Shown one piece after another: positions 41,618 through 49,906 of a DNA stretch of 64,000 nt (the first letter of the stretch is position 1; each line of letters begins with the position of its first letter). Where the stretch lies: the NCBI GenBank assembly GCA_017407995.1, contig JAFQVM010000006.1, forward strand, positions 1 through 64,000, written 5' to 3'. The notes beneath the pieces were generated by a model, which worked only from the letters and a program-made list of their open reading frames with translations, made no database searches and was not told where the DNA came from. Source of the stretch: Clostridia bacterium. GTDB lineage: Bacteria > Bacillota > Clostridia > Oscillospirales > Acutalibacteraceae. The position numbers and the translations under genes were made by a program.

Positions 41618-42388
41618 ATGAACATTTTTGTTATCGGTGATATTGTTGGCAGCGAGGGCTGTGAGTTCTTGCGTTCAAAGCTGCCCGCATTCAAACGTTT
41701 TAAGGGAATAGATTTAACTATAGCCAACGGTGAAAATGCAGCACCCGGTAATGGTATAACCAAAGCCGCTGCAGAATTTATATTTGACAGCGGAGTCGAT
41801 TTCATAACCACGGGCAACCATGCATTTCGCCGTAGTGAGGTTTATCATTTCCTTGATGAGCGAGATGACATTATCCGACCTGCAAATGTTGATTCATCGT
41901 GCCCCGGCTCAGGTTATGGCATAATTGATATGGGCAGTGTTAGGGTAGGTGTGATAAATCTGCTCGGCAGAGCTTATATAAATGGTTCAGATAACCCGTT
42001 TAGCGTTGTTGATGATTTGCTTGAAAAAATTAAAGATTGTAAAGTTAAAATACTTGACATGCATGCCGAAGCTACTGCTGAAAAGTTAGCAATGGGATTT
42101 TATCTCGACGGCAAGGTCAGTATCGTTGTGGGAACGCATACACACGTTCAAACAGCTGACGAGAAGATTCTGCCCAACGGAACAGGCTATATCACCGATT
42201 TAGGTATGACAGGCCCTGAATTATCAGTGCTTGGAGTTCGTCCTGAGGCTTCTATTTCATGGCTGAAAACGGGCTTGCCGACACGCTTTGAGATAAGCGA
42301 TGCACCGTGTATGATGTGTGGCTGTATTTTTGAAACAGACGATAAAACAGGTAAAGTTTTAAATATAGAAAGAGTATGCGTAAAGTGA
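41618..42388 (+). CDS. ymdB: YmdB family metallophosphoesterase
   Basis: This 256-residue two-metal phosphodiesterase belongs to the family linked with 2',3'-cyclic nucleotide hydrolysis and, in Bacillus, with biofilm and colony behaviour. Metal-binding residues are in FVIGDIVGS, TIANGENAAPG, FITTGNHAF, LDMHAEAT and VGTHTHVQTAD. GAAAGG precedes ATG 41618. Linkage to rny matches other Firmicutes, where YmdB affects RNase Y. Confidence 0.93.
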   Translation: MNIFVIGDIVGSEGCEFLRSKLPAFKRFKGIDLTIANGENAAPGNGITKAAAEFIFDSGVDFITTGNHAFRRSEVYHFLDERDDIIRPANVDSSCPGSGYGIIDMGSVRVGVINLLGRAYINGSDNPFSVVDDLLEKIKDCKVKILDMHAEATAEKLAMGFYLDGKVSIVVGTHTHVQTADEKILPNGTGYITDLGMTGPELSVLGVRPEASISWLKTGLPTRFEISDAPCMMCGCIFETDDKTGKVLNIERVCVK

Positions 42389-42423
42389 TATAGCTTTACA
42401 AACCAAACAAAGGATTTGACAAA

Positions 42424-42900
42424 ATGTTAAAAGATATAAGACCTGCACAAGACAAAGATTGTCCAAGAATATTAGAACTTCTGCAACAGATTTGCGCATT
42501 GCACAGCGAAATAAGACCTGATTTGTTTAAAAACGGCAATTCAAAGTATACGGCAGAGAGTCTGTCTGAATTGCTTGAAGATGAAAGCAGGCTGACTTTT
42601 GTTGCCGTAGATGAAAATGATTTTGTTCTCGGCTACATATTCTGCATTCTTATCGACCATACGCAGAACAGTGCACGTTGTGATAACAAGGAGCTGTATA
42701 TAGATGACCTTTGCATTGATGCGCCGTTTCGCCGTGAGGGAATAGGTGATGCACTCTTCAAAAAGGCACTTGATACAGCCAGAGAGCTTGGATGTCACAA
42801 TGTTACACTCAATGTTTGGGAAGGTAATGACAGCGCCCTGCGCTTCTATGAGAAGCACGGAATGAAGATTCAAAAACGTGAGATGGAGATAATATTATAA
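42424..42900 (+). CDS. GNAT family N-acetyltransferase
   Basis: This 158-residue protein is a complete GNAT domain. The strand ELYIDDLCIDAPFRREGIGD contains the acetyl-CoA loop R-R-E-G-I-G, and NDSALRFYEKHGMKI is the C-terminal motif. It resembles the ribosomal protein/aminoglycoside-like acetyltransferase group, but the substrate cannot be fixed. AAAGGA precedes ATG 42424. It follows ymdB by 35 bases and may be co-transcribed. Confidence 0.85.
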   Translation: MLKDIRPAQDKDCPRILELLQQICALHSEIRPDLFKNGNSKYTAESLSELLEDESRLTFVAVDENDFVLGYIFCILIDHTQNSARCDNKELYIDDLCIDAPFRREGIGDALFKKALDTARELGCHNVTLNVWEGNDSALRFYEKHGMKIQKREMEIIL

Positions 42901-42906
42901 TTGTAT

Positions 42907-42943
42907 AAAAAAGGCGGACAGTTCATTGGACTGTCCGCTTTTT
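42907..42943. terminator. Bidirectional terminator
   Basis: A 9-bp stem GCGGACAGT (42914-42922) with ACTGTCCGC (42930-42938) is flanked by A and T runs. Confidence 0.85.
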
Positions 42944-42944
42944 G

Positions 42945-43409
42945 CTATTTTAGGTTATATGATGTTAAATCTTCACTTAATGGGAAAGCTTTCCTAAATG
43001 AATTTACAATGCTTTGTTCCTTGGCAAATAAGAGCGTAGATACACCATCCCAAACGACAATCTCTATTTCTGCCAACGGATGTTGTATAGAAGCAGGATT
43101 TTGCCAAAAGCCTGAATATCCATTTGCGTACGGTAACGGATATTCTAATATATGCTCAAGCGGGATATCTTTTATAAAACCGGATAAAACAACCCAAATA
43201 CAAGAAAAATCATCAGTATTTACAATAGATGTTAACTTATTACCGCTAAGCCAACAATATTCCCTGTGTAAGAGGTTTTCGGTTTCATATGATGGGGAAA
43301 AACATTCACAATTTGTAACTAACCAATTATATTCATTTTGAATGTTATTGATTGAAGAAAATATTTCATTTAACTTACAGTTTTCATTAATGATAGCTGC
43401 ATGAACCAT
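42945..43409 (-). CDS. Hypothetical protein, 154 residues
   Basis: I do not recognise this protein with certainty. It is soluble, acidic and rich in aromatic residues, with segments such as SCIWVVLSGFIKDIPLEHIL and AEIEIVVWDGVSTLLFAK, and an end SFRKAFPLSEDL. The form suggests a small alpha/beta protein of the kind seen among immunity-like proteins, but no family is claimed. GGAG precedes ATG 43409, and the gene follows the DUF1292 gene by 4 bases, so the two are co-transcribed. Base composition is AT-richer than its neighbours. A longer frame that runs through the DUF1292 gene is an artefact. Confidence 0.65.
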   Translation of the reverse strand: MVHAAIINENCKLNEIFSSINNIQNEYNWLVTNCECFSPSYETENLLHREYCWLSGNKLTSIVNTDDFSCIWVVLSGFIKDIPLEHILEYPLPYANGYSGFWQNPASIQHPLAEIEIVVWDGVSTLLFAKEQSIVNSFRKAFPLSEDLTSYNLK

Positions 43410-43413
43410 GGTT

Positions 43414-43785
43414 TTAGTTCTCCAAATCAAACCCAAAATCATCAACGATTTCAAGGTCATCCATACCGGCAATCTCTTGTTGAAGCTGTTCCTGGAAAAT
43501 GTCGAAAACCTCATCAAATTCAGGCTCATTGCCTGAAACGTATGAATACTCGCCGCTCTCTTCATCAAACTCGATTTTAAGAATAGCAACCTCCATATTT
43601 CCCGATGCCATGTTTTCAACAGGTAGCAGAACAACGTACTGCGCATCCTTGTGTTCAATAACATCAAGTACAGCCATTTCAACCTCGTTGCCTTCTTCAT
43701 CGACAAGGGTAAGGGTGGAACCGTCATTCTCTTCTATATCTTCCTCGCCTTGAGGGACAAAATCTAAAATCTTATCGTCGCACAT
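43414..43785 (-). CDS. DUF1292 family acidic protein
   Basis: This 123-residue, strongly acidic protein has the DUF1292 core STLTLVDEEGNEVEMAVLDV and YVVLLPV. The C-terminal half is almost entirely acidic and aromatic. Members are common in Firmicutes, often near cell-division or RNase genes, and the function is unknown. The start at 43785 has TAAGGAGAT just upstream. The hypothetical gene follows it. Confidence 0.88.
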   Translation of the reverse strand: MCDDKILDFVPQGEEDIEENDGSTLTLVDEEGNEVEMAVLDVIEHKDAQYVVLLPVENMASGNMEVAILKIEFDEESGEYSYVSGNEPEFDEVFDIFQEQLQQEIAGMDDLEIVDDFGFDLEN

Positions 43786-43796
43786 TTTTTATCTCC

Positions 43797-44891
43797 TTAA
43801 ACATTAAATCTGAACAGCACAACGTCGCCGTCTTTCATCACATATTCTTTGCCTTCGCTGCGGACAAGACCTTTTTCCTTAGCTGCGGGCAGTGAGCCAC
43901 AGGCTACAAGGTCATCAAAGCTTATTACCTCAGCACGTATGAAACCACGTTCAAAGTCGGAATGGATTTTTCCTGCAGCCTGAGGAGCCTTTGTGCCCTT
44001 GGTTATTGTCCAGGCTCTGACTTCGGGAGTGCCTGCGGTCAGGTAGGATATAAGACCGAGAAGATTGTAACTGCGTTGAACGAGCAAGTCGAGACCGCCT
44101 TGCTCGATTCCGAGGTCAGAAAGGAACATCTCTTTTTCGTCTTTTTCGAGAGATGCAATCTCAGCTTCAAGTTCTGCGCATATAGGAAGAACTTCTGCGC
44201 CCTCAGTTTGTGCTAAATCCTTAACAGCGAGGTAGTGCTTGTTGTTATCAATCTTATTGGCAAAATCATCTTCGCTCATATTGCAAGCATAGATAACGGG
44301 TTTTGATGTGAGCAATGCTATCTGAGAAAGGAATTCAGCCTCGTTTTCATCACATTCGACATTTCTTGCAGGAATTTCGCTTTCAAGTTCCGCTTTGAGT
44401 CTTTTTAAGAACTCAAGCTCTGCAGCTGCAGATTTGTCACCCTTGAGCTGTTTTGCAACTCTGTCGATTCTGCGGTCAACCATCTCAAGGTCAGAGAGTA
44501 TCAACTCAAGGTTGATGGTTTCAATATCTCTTTTTGGGTCGATAGTAGCATCAACGTGGACGATATCATCGTTTTCAAAACAGCGGACAACGTGAATTAT
44601 AGCGTCGACCTCTCTTATATGTGAGAGAAACTTGTTGCCCAAGCCTTCGCCCTTTGATGCGCCACGCACAAGACCTGCTATGTCAACGAACTCAATCATT
44701 GCGGGAGTGGTCTTTGCAGGGTTATACATTTCTGTGAGCTTGTCGAGTCTTGCATCTGGGACAGCGACGACACCGACATTTGGCTCTATAGTGCAGAACG
44801 CATAGTTTGCGGACTGTGCGCCTGCATTGGTTATAGCGTTAAAAAGAGTGCTCTTGCCGACGTTTGGCAAGCCAACAATTCCGAGTTTCAG
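43797..44891 (-). CDS. ychF: YchF family ATPase/GTPase
   Basis: This 364-residue Obg-like P-loop ATPase binds ribosomes and responds to oxidative stress. The P-loop is GLPNVGKSTLF; the modified G4 and the C-terminal TGS domain (FERGFIRAEVISFDDLV) are present. The family always begins xKLGIVGLPNVGKS. Here the codon at that place is CTG (44889-44891), directly after an in-frame TAG, with AAAGGA about 9 bases upstream. I therefore propose a CTG start. The first ATG/GTG/TTG, a TTG at 44870, would cut off the P-loop strand. A sequencing error is the alternative. Confidence 0.9.
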   Translation of the reverse strand: MKLGIVGLPNVGKSTLFNAITNAGAQSANYAFCTIEPNVGVVAVPDARLDKLTEMYNPAKTTPAMIEFVDIAGLVRGASKGEGLGNKFLSHIREVDAIIHVVRCFENDDIVHVDATIDPKRDIETINLELILSDLEMVDRRIDRVAKQLKGDKSAAAELEFLKRLKAELESEIPARNVECDENEAEFLSQIALLTSKPVIYACNMSEDDFANKIDNNKHYLAVKDLAQTEGAEVLPICAELEAEIASLEKDEKEMFLSDLGIEQGGLDLLVQRSYNLLGLISYLTAGTPEVRAWTITKGTKAPQAAGKIHSDFERGFIRAEVISFDDLVACGSLPAAKEKGLVRSEGKEYVMKDGDVVLFRFNV

Positions 44892-45037
44892 AGCCTAACA
44901 TCCTTTGTCTTTTTTGGTCATACAACACATTATAACCCCTGACGGATAAAAAAACAACCGAAACGACAATAAAAAATTGCAAAAGATGTGTGTTTGGTGT
45001 AAAATAGATATAATGATGTGCAAAAGGAAGTGCCGCA

Positions 45038-45748
45038 GTGACCCCTTCAAGATTTTCAAGAAGCTCGATGCTCATAGGCGAGGATGGGCTTTTAAAACTT
45101 AAAAGCAGCCATGTAGCGGTTTTCGGTCTTGGCGGTGTCGGTTCATACACCGCAGAAGCTTTAGCACGTGCCGGCGTAGGTGAGTTTACACTTGTTGACA
45201 GTGACACTCTGTCAATTACAAATATCAACCGTCAGCTCTATGCGCTGAGTTCAACCGTCGGAATGAAGAAAACCGAGGTTGCGGCAGCACGAATAAAGGA
45301 TATAAATCCTGATTGTATTGTTCATGTTATAGACGGTTTCTATCTGCCTGAAAACTCCGAGGAGTTTTTTGTGTCAAGTTATGACTATATAGCGGATGCT
45401 GTTGATACCGTGAGTGCAAAGATTAGTCTTGCTTGTGAGGCTAAGGAGAGGGATATACCGATAATTTCATGCATGGGAACAGGAAATAAGCTTGACCCGA
45501 CGTTGTTCAAGGTGTCGGATATATATCAAACAAGTGTCTGTCCGCTGTGCCGTGTAATGAGGCGTGAGCTTAAAGCACGAGGTGTTGACTCTCTTAAGGT
45601 TGTCTGGTCTGAAGAGCCGCCTATCAAATCCGACGAGCCGGGAGAGGACAGTGCGAAGCGAGCCGTGCCGGGAAGTGTGTCATTTGTGCCGCCTGTTGCA
45701 GGCATGATAATGGCAGGAGAGATAATTAAAAATATTATTAAGAAATAA
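45038..45748 (+). CDS. tcdA: tRNA threonylcarbamoyladenosine dehydratase (TcdA/ThiF family)
   Basis: This 236-residue E1-like enzyme closes the t6A modification on tRNA to its cyclic form using ATP. The nucleotide loop is VAVFGLGGVGSYTAEALARA, the acidic residue is in LVDSDTL, and ITNINRQLYAL is the ThiF-type arginine motif. The CPLCRVMRR cysteines fit the family. The start is GTG 45038 with AAAGGAAG 7 bases upstream. It is divergent from ychF. The lipoprotein gene follows 46 bases later. Confidence 0.92.
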   Translation: MTPSRFSRSSMLIGEDGLLKLKSSHVAVFGLGGVGSYTAEALARAGVGEFTLVDSDTLSITNINRQLYALSSTVGMKKTEVAAARIKDINPDCIVHVIDGFYLPENSEEFFVSSYDYIADAVDTVSAKISLACEAKERDIPIISCMGTGNKLDPTLFKVSDIYQTSVCPLCRVMRRELKARGVDSLKVVWSEEPPIKSDEPGEDSAKRAVPGSVSFVPPVAGMIMAGEIIKNIIKK

Positions 45749-45794
45749 AATGCGTAAAGCAATAAAACTTTACAAATGTTGTAAGGAGAGGGCT

Positions 45795-47378
45795 ATGAAC
45801 CGAAGAGTTTTAAAAATATTTGCTGTTGTTATAGTTTTTGTTTTGTCAATTCCCCTTATTTTCGGCGGTTGTTCCGATAAACCCGGCGAAACAGATGAAA
45901 CAACATCCGTCTCTGGTGAAACACCGGAGGCGCACTCCTTAAAACTGCCATATTCGCAAAATGACAAGTTAAATCCCTTTACAGCAGAGAGTATGCTCAA
46001 TCAGAGTGTCTGTGAGCTGATATATGACGGACTTTTTTCTTTAGATAAAAATTACAATGCTAAACCGATGCTTGCATCAAATTACAGCCAAAGCGGACGT
46101 ACACTTACTGTTACTTTAGGCTCTGTTAAATTCTCTGACGGTTCATCTGTCACACCATCTGACGTAGTGGCATCGTTTAACAGCGCAAAGGAGTCTCCGG
46201 CGTATAAATCATCTCTCGCAGGGTTTGGAAAAGCTACGGTAAGCGGCAACAGCGTGGTGTTTGAGCTGTCAGCGGATGACCCGTATGCAGTCAACTGTCT
46301 TACTTTTGCCGTTACAAAGGGCGGCTCGACGGAGGAAAAGGCTGTCGGTTCTGGCAGATATGTGCTTGATATTAATGCCGGAGGGGCTGTGCTTAAGGCT
46401 CGAAGCTCCCGCACGGCGGATTTTTCACCTAAGATAAAGCAAATAAGCTTATACGGTGTTCAGGATGTAAACTCTCTTAAATATACACTTGCAATAGGTA
46501 ATATCAGCTTTGCTTTTGATGATTTGCGTCTGGGCAACTACACAAGATTTTCGGCTTCTACAGCGAGCGTTTTAATGAATAACATGGTGTTTATGACCTT
46601 TAATAAAGGTAATTCGGCACTTGCATCCGAAAAAGTCAGACAGGCGATAAGTTTGCTTGTAGACAGGAGTAAGATAGCCGATACTGCTTTTCAAGGGCAT
46701 GCCAAGGCGGCATACACACCGTTTAATCCTGATTGGAACGTAATTTCAGGCAAGGATTACACGAGTACAAAGGCGGCATACACACCGTCTAATCCTGATT
46801 GGAACGCAATTTTAGGTGAGGATTACACGATTACAACAGATATTGAAGCCGTTGAAAAGCTGCTTGATGAGGCGGGATATAAGACTTCCGGCGGGTCTGT
46901 TCGTTCAAACGGTTCAAATGCACTTTCGTTTAAGCTGCTTGTGAACAAGGACAATGCTTTTAAAACGCAAGCGGCGGATTATATAAAGGAAATGCTTAAA
47001 AAGGCAAATATCAGCGTAACTGTTGAGTCGCTTGAGGAAAAGGCATACAAATCGGCGGTGGCTTCGGGTAAGTATGATATGTATATAGGCGAAATCAAGC
47101 TTTCCGATAATATGAATCTGTCGCCTATACTCTTGCCTAAGGGTGCTGTTTCCTACGGCATTAATACTTCGGGTGCATCGAGCACGGCATACGCTGCAAT
47201 GCTTGCAGGCACCTTGGATGTTTACGAATTTTTGGAAATATTTAACAGCGATTTGCCATTTTTACCGCTTTGTTACCGCAGCGGTATAGCGGCATATACA
47301 CGCAGTATATCATTTGACGGAGATGCCCATATAAACGATATTTATGCGGATATAGAGAGCTGGCAATTTATTTCATAA
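45795..47378 (+). CDS. Extracellular solute-binding lipoprotein, family 5 (orphan)
   Basis: This 527-residue protein has a lipoprotein signal peptide ending in IPLIFGGC, so it should be anchored outside the membrane at that Cys. The mature part has the family 5 (peptide/nickel/opine) binding protein layout: LKLPYSQNDKLNPFTAES, CELIYDGLFSLDKNY and VRQAISLLVDRSKIADTAF. No permease or ATPase genes are near, so it either serves a distant transporter or has another role. AAGGAGAGG precedes ATG 45795. A 22-residue tandem duplication lies in the middle (see repeat). Confidence 0.9.
   Translation: MNRRVLKIFAVVIVFVLSIPLIFGGCSDKPGETDETTSVSGETPEAHSLKLPYSQNDKLNPFTAESMLNQSVCELIYDGLFSLDKNYNAKPMLASNYSQSGRTLTVTLGSVKFSDGSSVTPSDVVASFNSAKESPAYKSSLAGFGKATVSGNSVVFELSADDPYAVNCLTFAVTKGGSTEEKAVGSGRYVLDINAGGAVLKARSSRTADFSPKIKQISLYGVQDVNSLKYTLAIGNISFAFDDLRLGNYTRFSASTASVLMNNMVFMTFNKGNSALASEKVRQAISLLVDRSKIADTAFQGHAKAAYTPFNPDWNVISGKDYTSTKAAYTPSNPDWNAILGEDYTITTDIEAVEKLLDEAGYKTSGGSVRSNGSNALSFKLLVNKDNAFKTQAADYIKEMLKKANISVTVESLEEKAYKSAVASGKYDMYIGEIKLSDNMNLSPILLPKGAVSYGINTSGASSTAYAAMLAGTLDVYEFLEIFNSDLPFLPLCYRSGIAAYTRSISFDGDAHINDIYADIESWQFIS
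46704..46835 (+). repeat. 66-bp in-frame tandem duplication
   Basis: Two 66-base units (46704-46769 and 46770-46835) encode KAAYTPFNPDWNVISGKDYT and KAAYTPSNPDWNAILGEDYT plus two to three residues each. They differ at several positions, so the duplication is not brand new. In this protein family the region follows the helix after VRQAI and faces the ligand cleft. Confidence 0.9.
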
Positions 47379-47475
47379 TTCTTTTTTCTCTTTTGGACTT
47401 GTAATATATCGAAAGAGCGACTATAATATATGTGGTTTGTAACCGTTTTGTAATATTTTCAAGGAGGCGGACATT

Positions 47476-49518
47476 TTGGATAAAAATAAAACAGAAGAAG
47501 AAAAGCTCCGCTCGAATGAAAATGGTGTTTCTCTTTTGGAAAAAGAAGAGGATGTAAATGCGAAATATGCGGAGCTGCTTGAAAAAATAGACATTGATAA
47601 TGACTATGATGATATTTTATCAAAATATGAAAAGACGATAGAACAGCGTACAAAGAGTACAATAAAAAGGATAAGCGGGGATGAGCTGGAGCCTATTGAG
47701 GAGAAGACAGAGCAACCCGTGACTGAAGATGAAAAGATTGAAGAAGAAAAGCTTGAGGAAGAGGAGTCCCGGGAGCCTGAGACTCAGGAAGAAGATGGTG
47801 TGAGCTTTGTACAGACCGTTTATGACTTAATAGAAGAGTTTGGACTGTCTGTGGGCAACGGCGTGAAGCGTGCGCTTCGCAGACCGAAGAAGCTCATAGG
47901 CTGGATAGTCTCGTTCTTTAAATATGTTTTGCGATTTGTTTGGCTGTCTGTAGTGAATTTGATAGACCTTGTTACACATAAGTTCGTGGAGCAGGTCAAA
48001 GATTTCCGTAAAGATGTCAAGAAGGCTTCTAACTATCTTAAGCGCAGCAATAAGAGTCCGACAACATCTATTGCTGTTTTTATGCACTATATAAAGAAAG
48101 GCGTAATACGTCACAAGGCTTTGATAAAGACGGTTTTAAACGTTGCAATGCCTGTTTTGGCGACGATAGCTTTTATTATTACGGTAAACTATTGGAGCAA
48201 CGTTACATTTGCGCTCAGGGTCAGTTATGATGATAAGGAAATCGGCTATATAGCTGATGAAACAGTCTATAATGAGGCTCAAACTGCCGCAAAAGCAAGA
48301 TTTGATACCGGTAAGGATGCCGGAACAGCAGATTTTAAGGAGCCGACATATGAGCTGGCACTTGTATCTTTGAATCAGCTTGTGGATTCAACAGTTTTGT
48401 GTGACAGGATAATCGAAAACTCGGGTGACAATGTAACCAATGCGTGCGGCATTTATATTGACAATGATTTTATCTGTGCAATAAAGAATGAGACTGATGC
48501 AACGAGTGTTTTCAATGCGATTCTTGAGCCTTTTGAGGAACAGGTTAAGGACGAGAACAGTTTTGTTGACTTTGTTGAAAAGGTCGAGTATGTCCAGGGG
48601 CTTTATCCTGAGGACAAGGATACAATGTGGGATGCTTCAAGGCTTGCTGAGCAGCTTTCTCAGACAAAGCAGGCAGCCGTAAAGTATACTGTCAAGGACG
48701 GTGACACCATTTACGGAATAGCTGTTGCTCACGGTCTTACGGAGAGAGAGTTAATAGCGCTTAATCCGAGTATGGGAGATAATATTTATTCAGGCGATAC
48801 AGTTATAATATCAAATGAAGTAAACTACGTACGTGTTAAGGTTATGAAAACTGAAACCAGAACGCAAGAGGTTGATTACGAAACTGAATTTGTTAATAAT
48901 GCCTCGATGTTCAAGGGTACAAAGCGTACAGTCCGAAACGGTGAGCCCGGTGAGGATAAGGTTACTGAGCTTGTAACATATGTTGACGGTCAGCGTGTGT
49001 CGGCAGAGGAAGTCTCACGAGAGAGAATAAAGGAGCCTGTCAATGCAAAGGTGCAGGTGGGTACGAAATCCGCCTCAGCTTACGGCTATAACTATAATGT
49101 TTCTGTGTCGGGAAGCGGTTTTGTATGGCCCGCTCCTGCGTGCAGCTACATCAGTTCTTATTACGGCTGGAGAACGTTGAGAGGTTATTCAGACTTCCAT
49201 ACCGGTATCGACCTTACGAGACCTGGCGGCGGTTCAACGGGAGCTATCATAGTAGCATCTCTTGACGGTACTGTTGAAAGTGTACAGCGCAGCTATTCAG
49301 GATACGGCCACAGCATTGTTATCAATCACGGCGGCGGACTTAAAACACGATATGCCCACTGCTTACAGGACTCAATTTCGGTCTATGTCGGTCAGAGAGT
49401 AAGTGCAGGTCAGGCGATAGCAAGAGTTGGCTCGACCGGAAACGTAACAGGACCGCACCTTCACTTTGAAATAATAATAAACGGAAACAGAGTAAACCCG
49501 CTTCCGTATATAAGATAG
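47476..49518 (+). CDS. Membrane-anchored M23 peptidase with LysM and G5 domains
   Basis: This 680-residue protein begins with a highly acidic cytoplasmic region (about 1-125), then a basic stretch and a membrane helix near 215-240. Outside are a LysM domain (YTVKDGDTIYGIAVAHGL) that binds peptidoglycan, a G5 domain (VKVMKTETRTQEVDYETEFV) and a C-terminal M23 peptidase. The peptidase residues HTGID, YAHC and HLHFE give a full zinc site. It should cut peptidoglycan cross-links at the wall. The start is TTG 47476, with AAGGAGGCGG at 47461. The acidic cytoplasmic tail is unusual and could link activity to an internal partner. Confidence 0.92.
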   Translation: MDKNKTEEEKLRSNENGVSLLEKEEDVNAKYAELLEKIDIDNDYDDILSKYEKTIEQRTKSTIKRISGDELEPIEEKTEQPVTEDEKIEEEKLEEEESREPETQEEDGVSFVQTVYDLIEEFGLSVGNGVKRALRRPKKLIGWIVSFFKYVLRFVWLSVVNLIDLVTHKFVEQVKDFRKDVKKASNYLKRSNKSPTTSIAVFMHYIKKGVIRHKALIKTVLNVAMPVLATIAFIITVNYWSNVTFALRVSYDDKEIGYIADETVYNEAQTAAKARFDTGKDAGTADFKEPTYELALVSLNQLVDSTVLCDRIIENSGDNVTNACGIYIDNDFICAIKNETDATSVFNAILEPFEEQVKDENSFVDFVEKVEYVQGLYPEDKDTMWDASRLAEQLSQTKQAAVKYTVKDGDTIYGIAVAHGLTERELIALNPSMGDNIYSGDTVIISNEVNYVRVKVMKTETRTQEVDYETEFVNNASMFKGTKRTVRNGEPGEDKVTELVTYVDGQRVSAEEVSRERIKEPVNAKVQVGTKSASAYGYNYNVSVSGSGFVWPAPACSYISSYYGWRTLRGYSDFHTGIDLTRPGGGSTGAIIVASLDGTVESVQRSYSGYGHSIVINHGGGLKTRYAHCLQDSISVYVGQRVSAGQAIARVGSTGNVTGPHLHFEIIINGNRVNPLPYIR

Positions 49519-49531
49519 TATATATATTGAA

Positions 49532-49566
49532 CACCCCGAAAGCATAGTCTTCCGGGGTGCTTTTTA
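49532..49566 (+). terminator. Terminator after the M23 gene
   Basis: CACCCCG (49532-49538) pairs with CGGGGTG (49553-49559), followed by a T run. Confidence 0.75.
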
Positions 49567-49570
49567 TATA

Positions 49571-49603
49571 AAAAACGGGCTCAAAGCTTTTTGCTTTGAG
49601 CCC
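49571..49603 (-). terminator. Terminator after the small 31-residue gene
   Basis: An 11-bp perfect stem GGGCTCAAAGC (49577-49587) with GCTTTGAGCCC (49593-49603) is followed on the minus strand by a T run (49571-49575). Confidence 0.75.
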
Positions 49604-49658
49604 TTGTCAGGAACTTAATTAGCCTTTGTCTGCACATGACGTTGGCGTGAAAAGCGAG

Positions 49659-49754
49659 TTACGGGTCTGTTCTTTCGACCTCTGTTCCGCTTGCGGCTAC
49701 TACAGACATAGCCACGGCTAAAACCAATATAATTCCTAATGCTTGCAGTACCAT
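49659..49754 (-). CDS. Candidate 31-residue single-span membrane peptide
   Basis: The frame reads MVLQALGIILVLAVAMSVVA, followed by a short polar end (SGTEVERTDP). It is one hydrophobic helix with an outward or inward polar tail. AAGGGGGAAG lies 4-5 bases before ATG 49754, and TATACT at 49808-49813 on the minus strand is a possible -10 box. A terminator lies downstream. These signals support a real small gene, but no family is recognised. The remaining gap 49755-49906 shows nothing else. Confidence 0.5.
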   Translation of the reverse strand: MVLQALGIILVLAVAMSVVAASGTEVERTDP

Positions 49755-49906
49755 TTTACTTCCCCCTTGAATAATAGCTTTTGATACATTCTGTATCTTA
49801 CGACTATAGTATATACTTGGGAAAGACGAAAAGCTACCACAAAACAATTACAGTTTAAGACAAAACGGTTACAAAACGGACTGAAATGTTACAAAAATGT
49901 TACAAT

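Noticed and set aside
42945-43727. 260-codon minus-strand frame
   Set aside because: Its first 106 codons are the shadow of the DUF1292 gene. Only the part from 43409 is supported.
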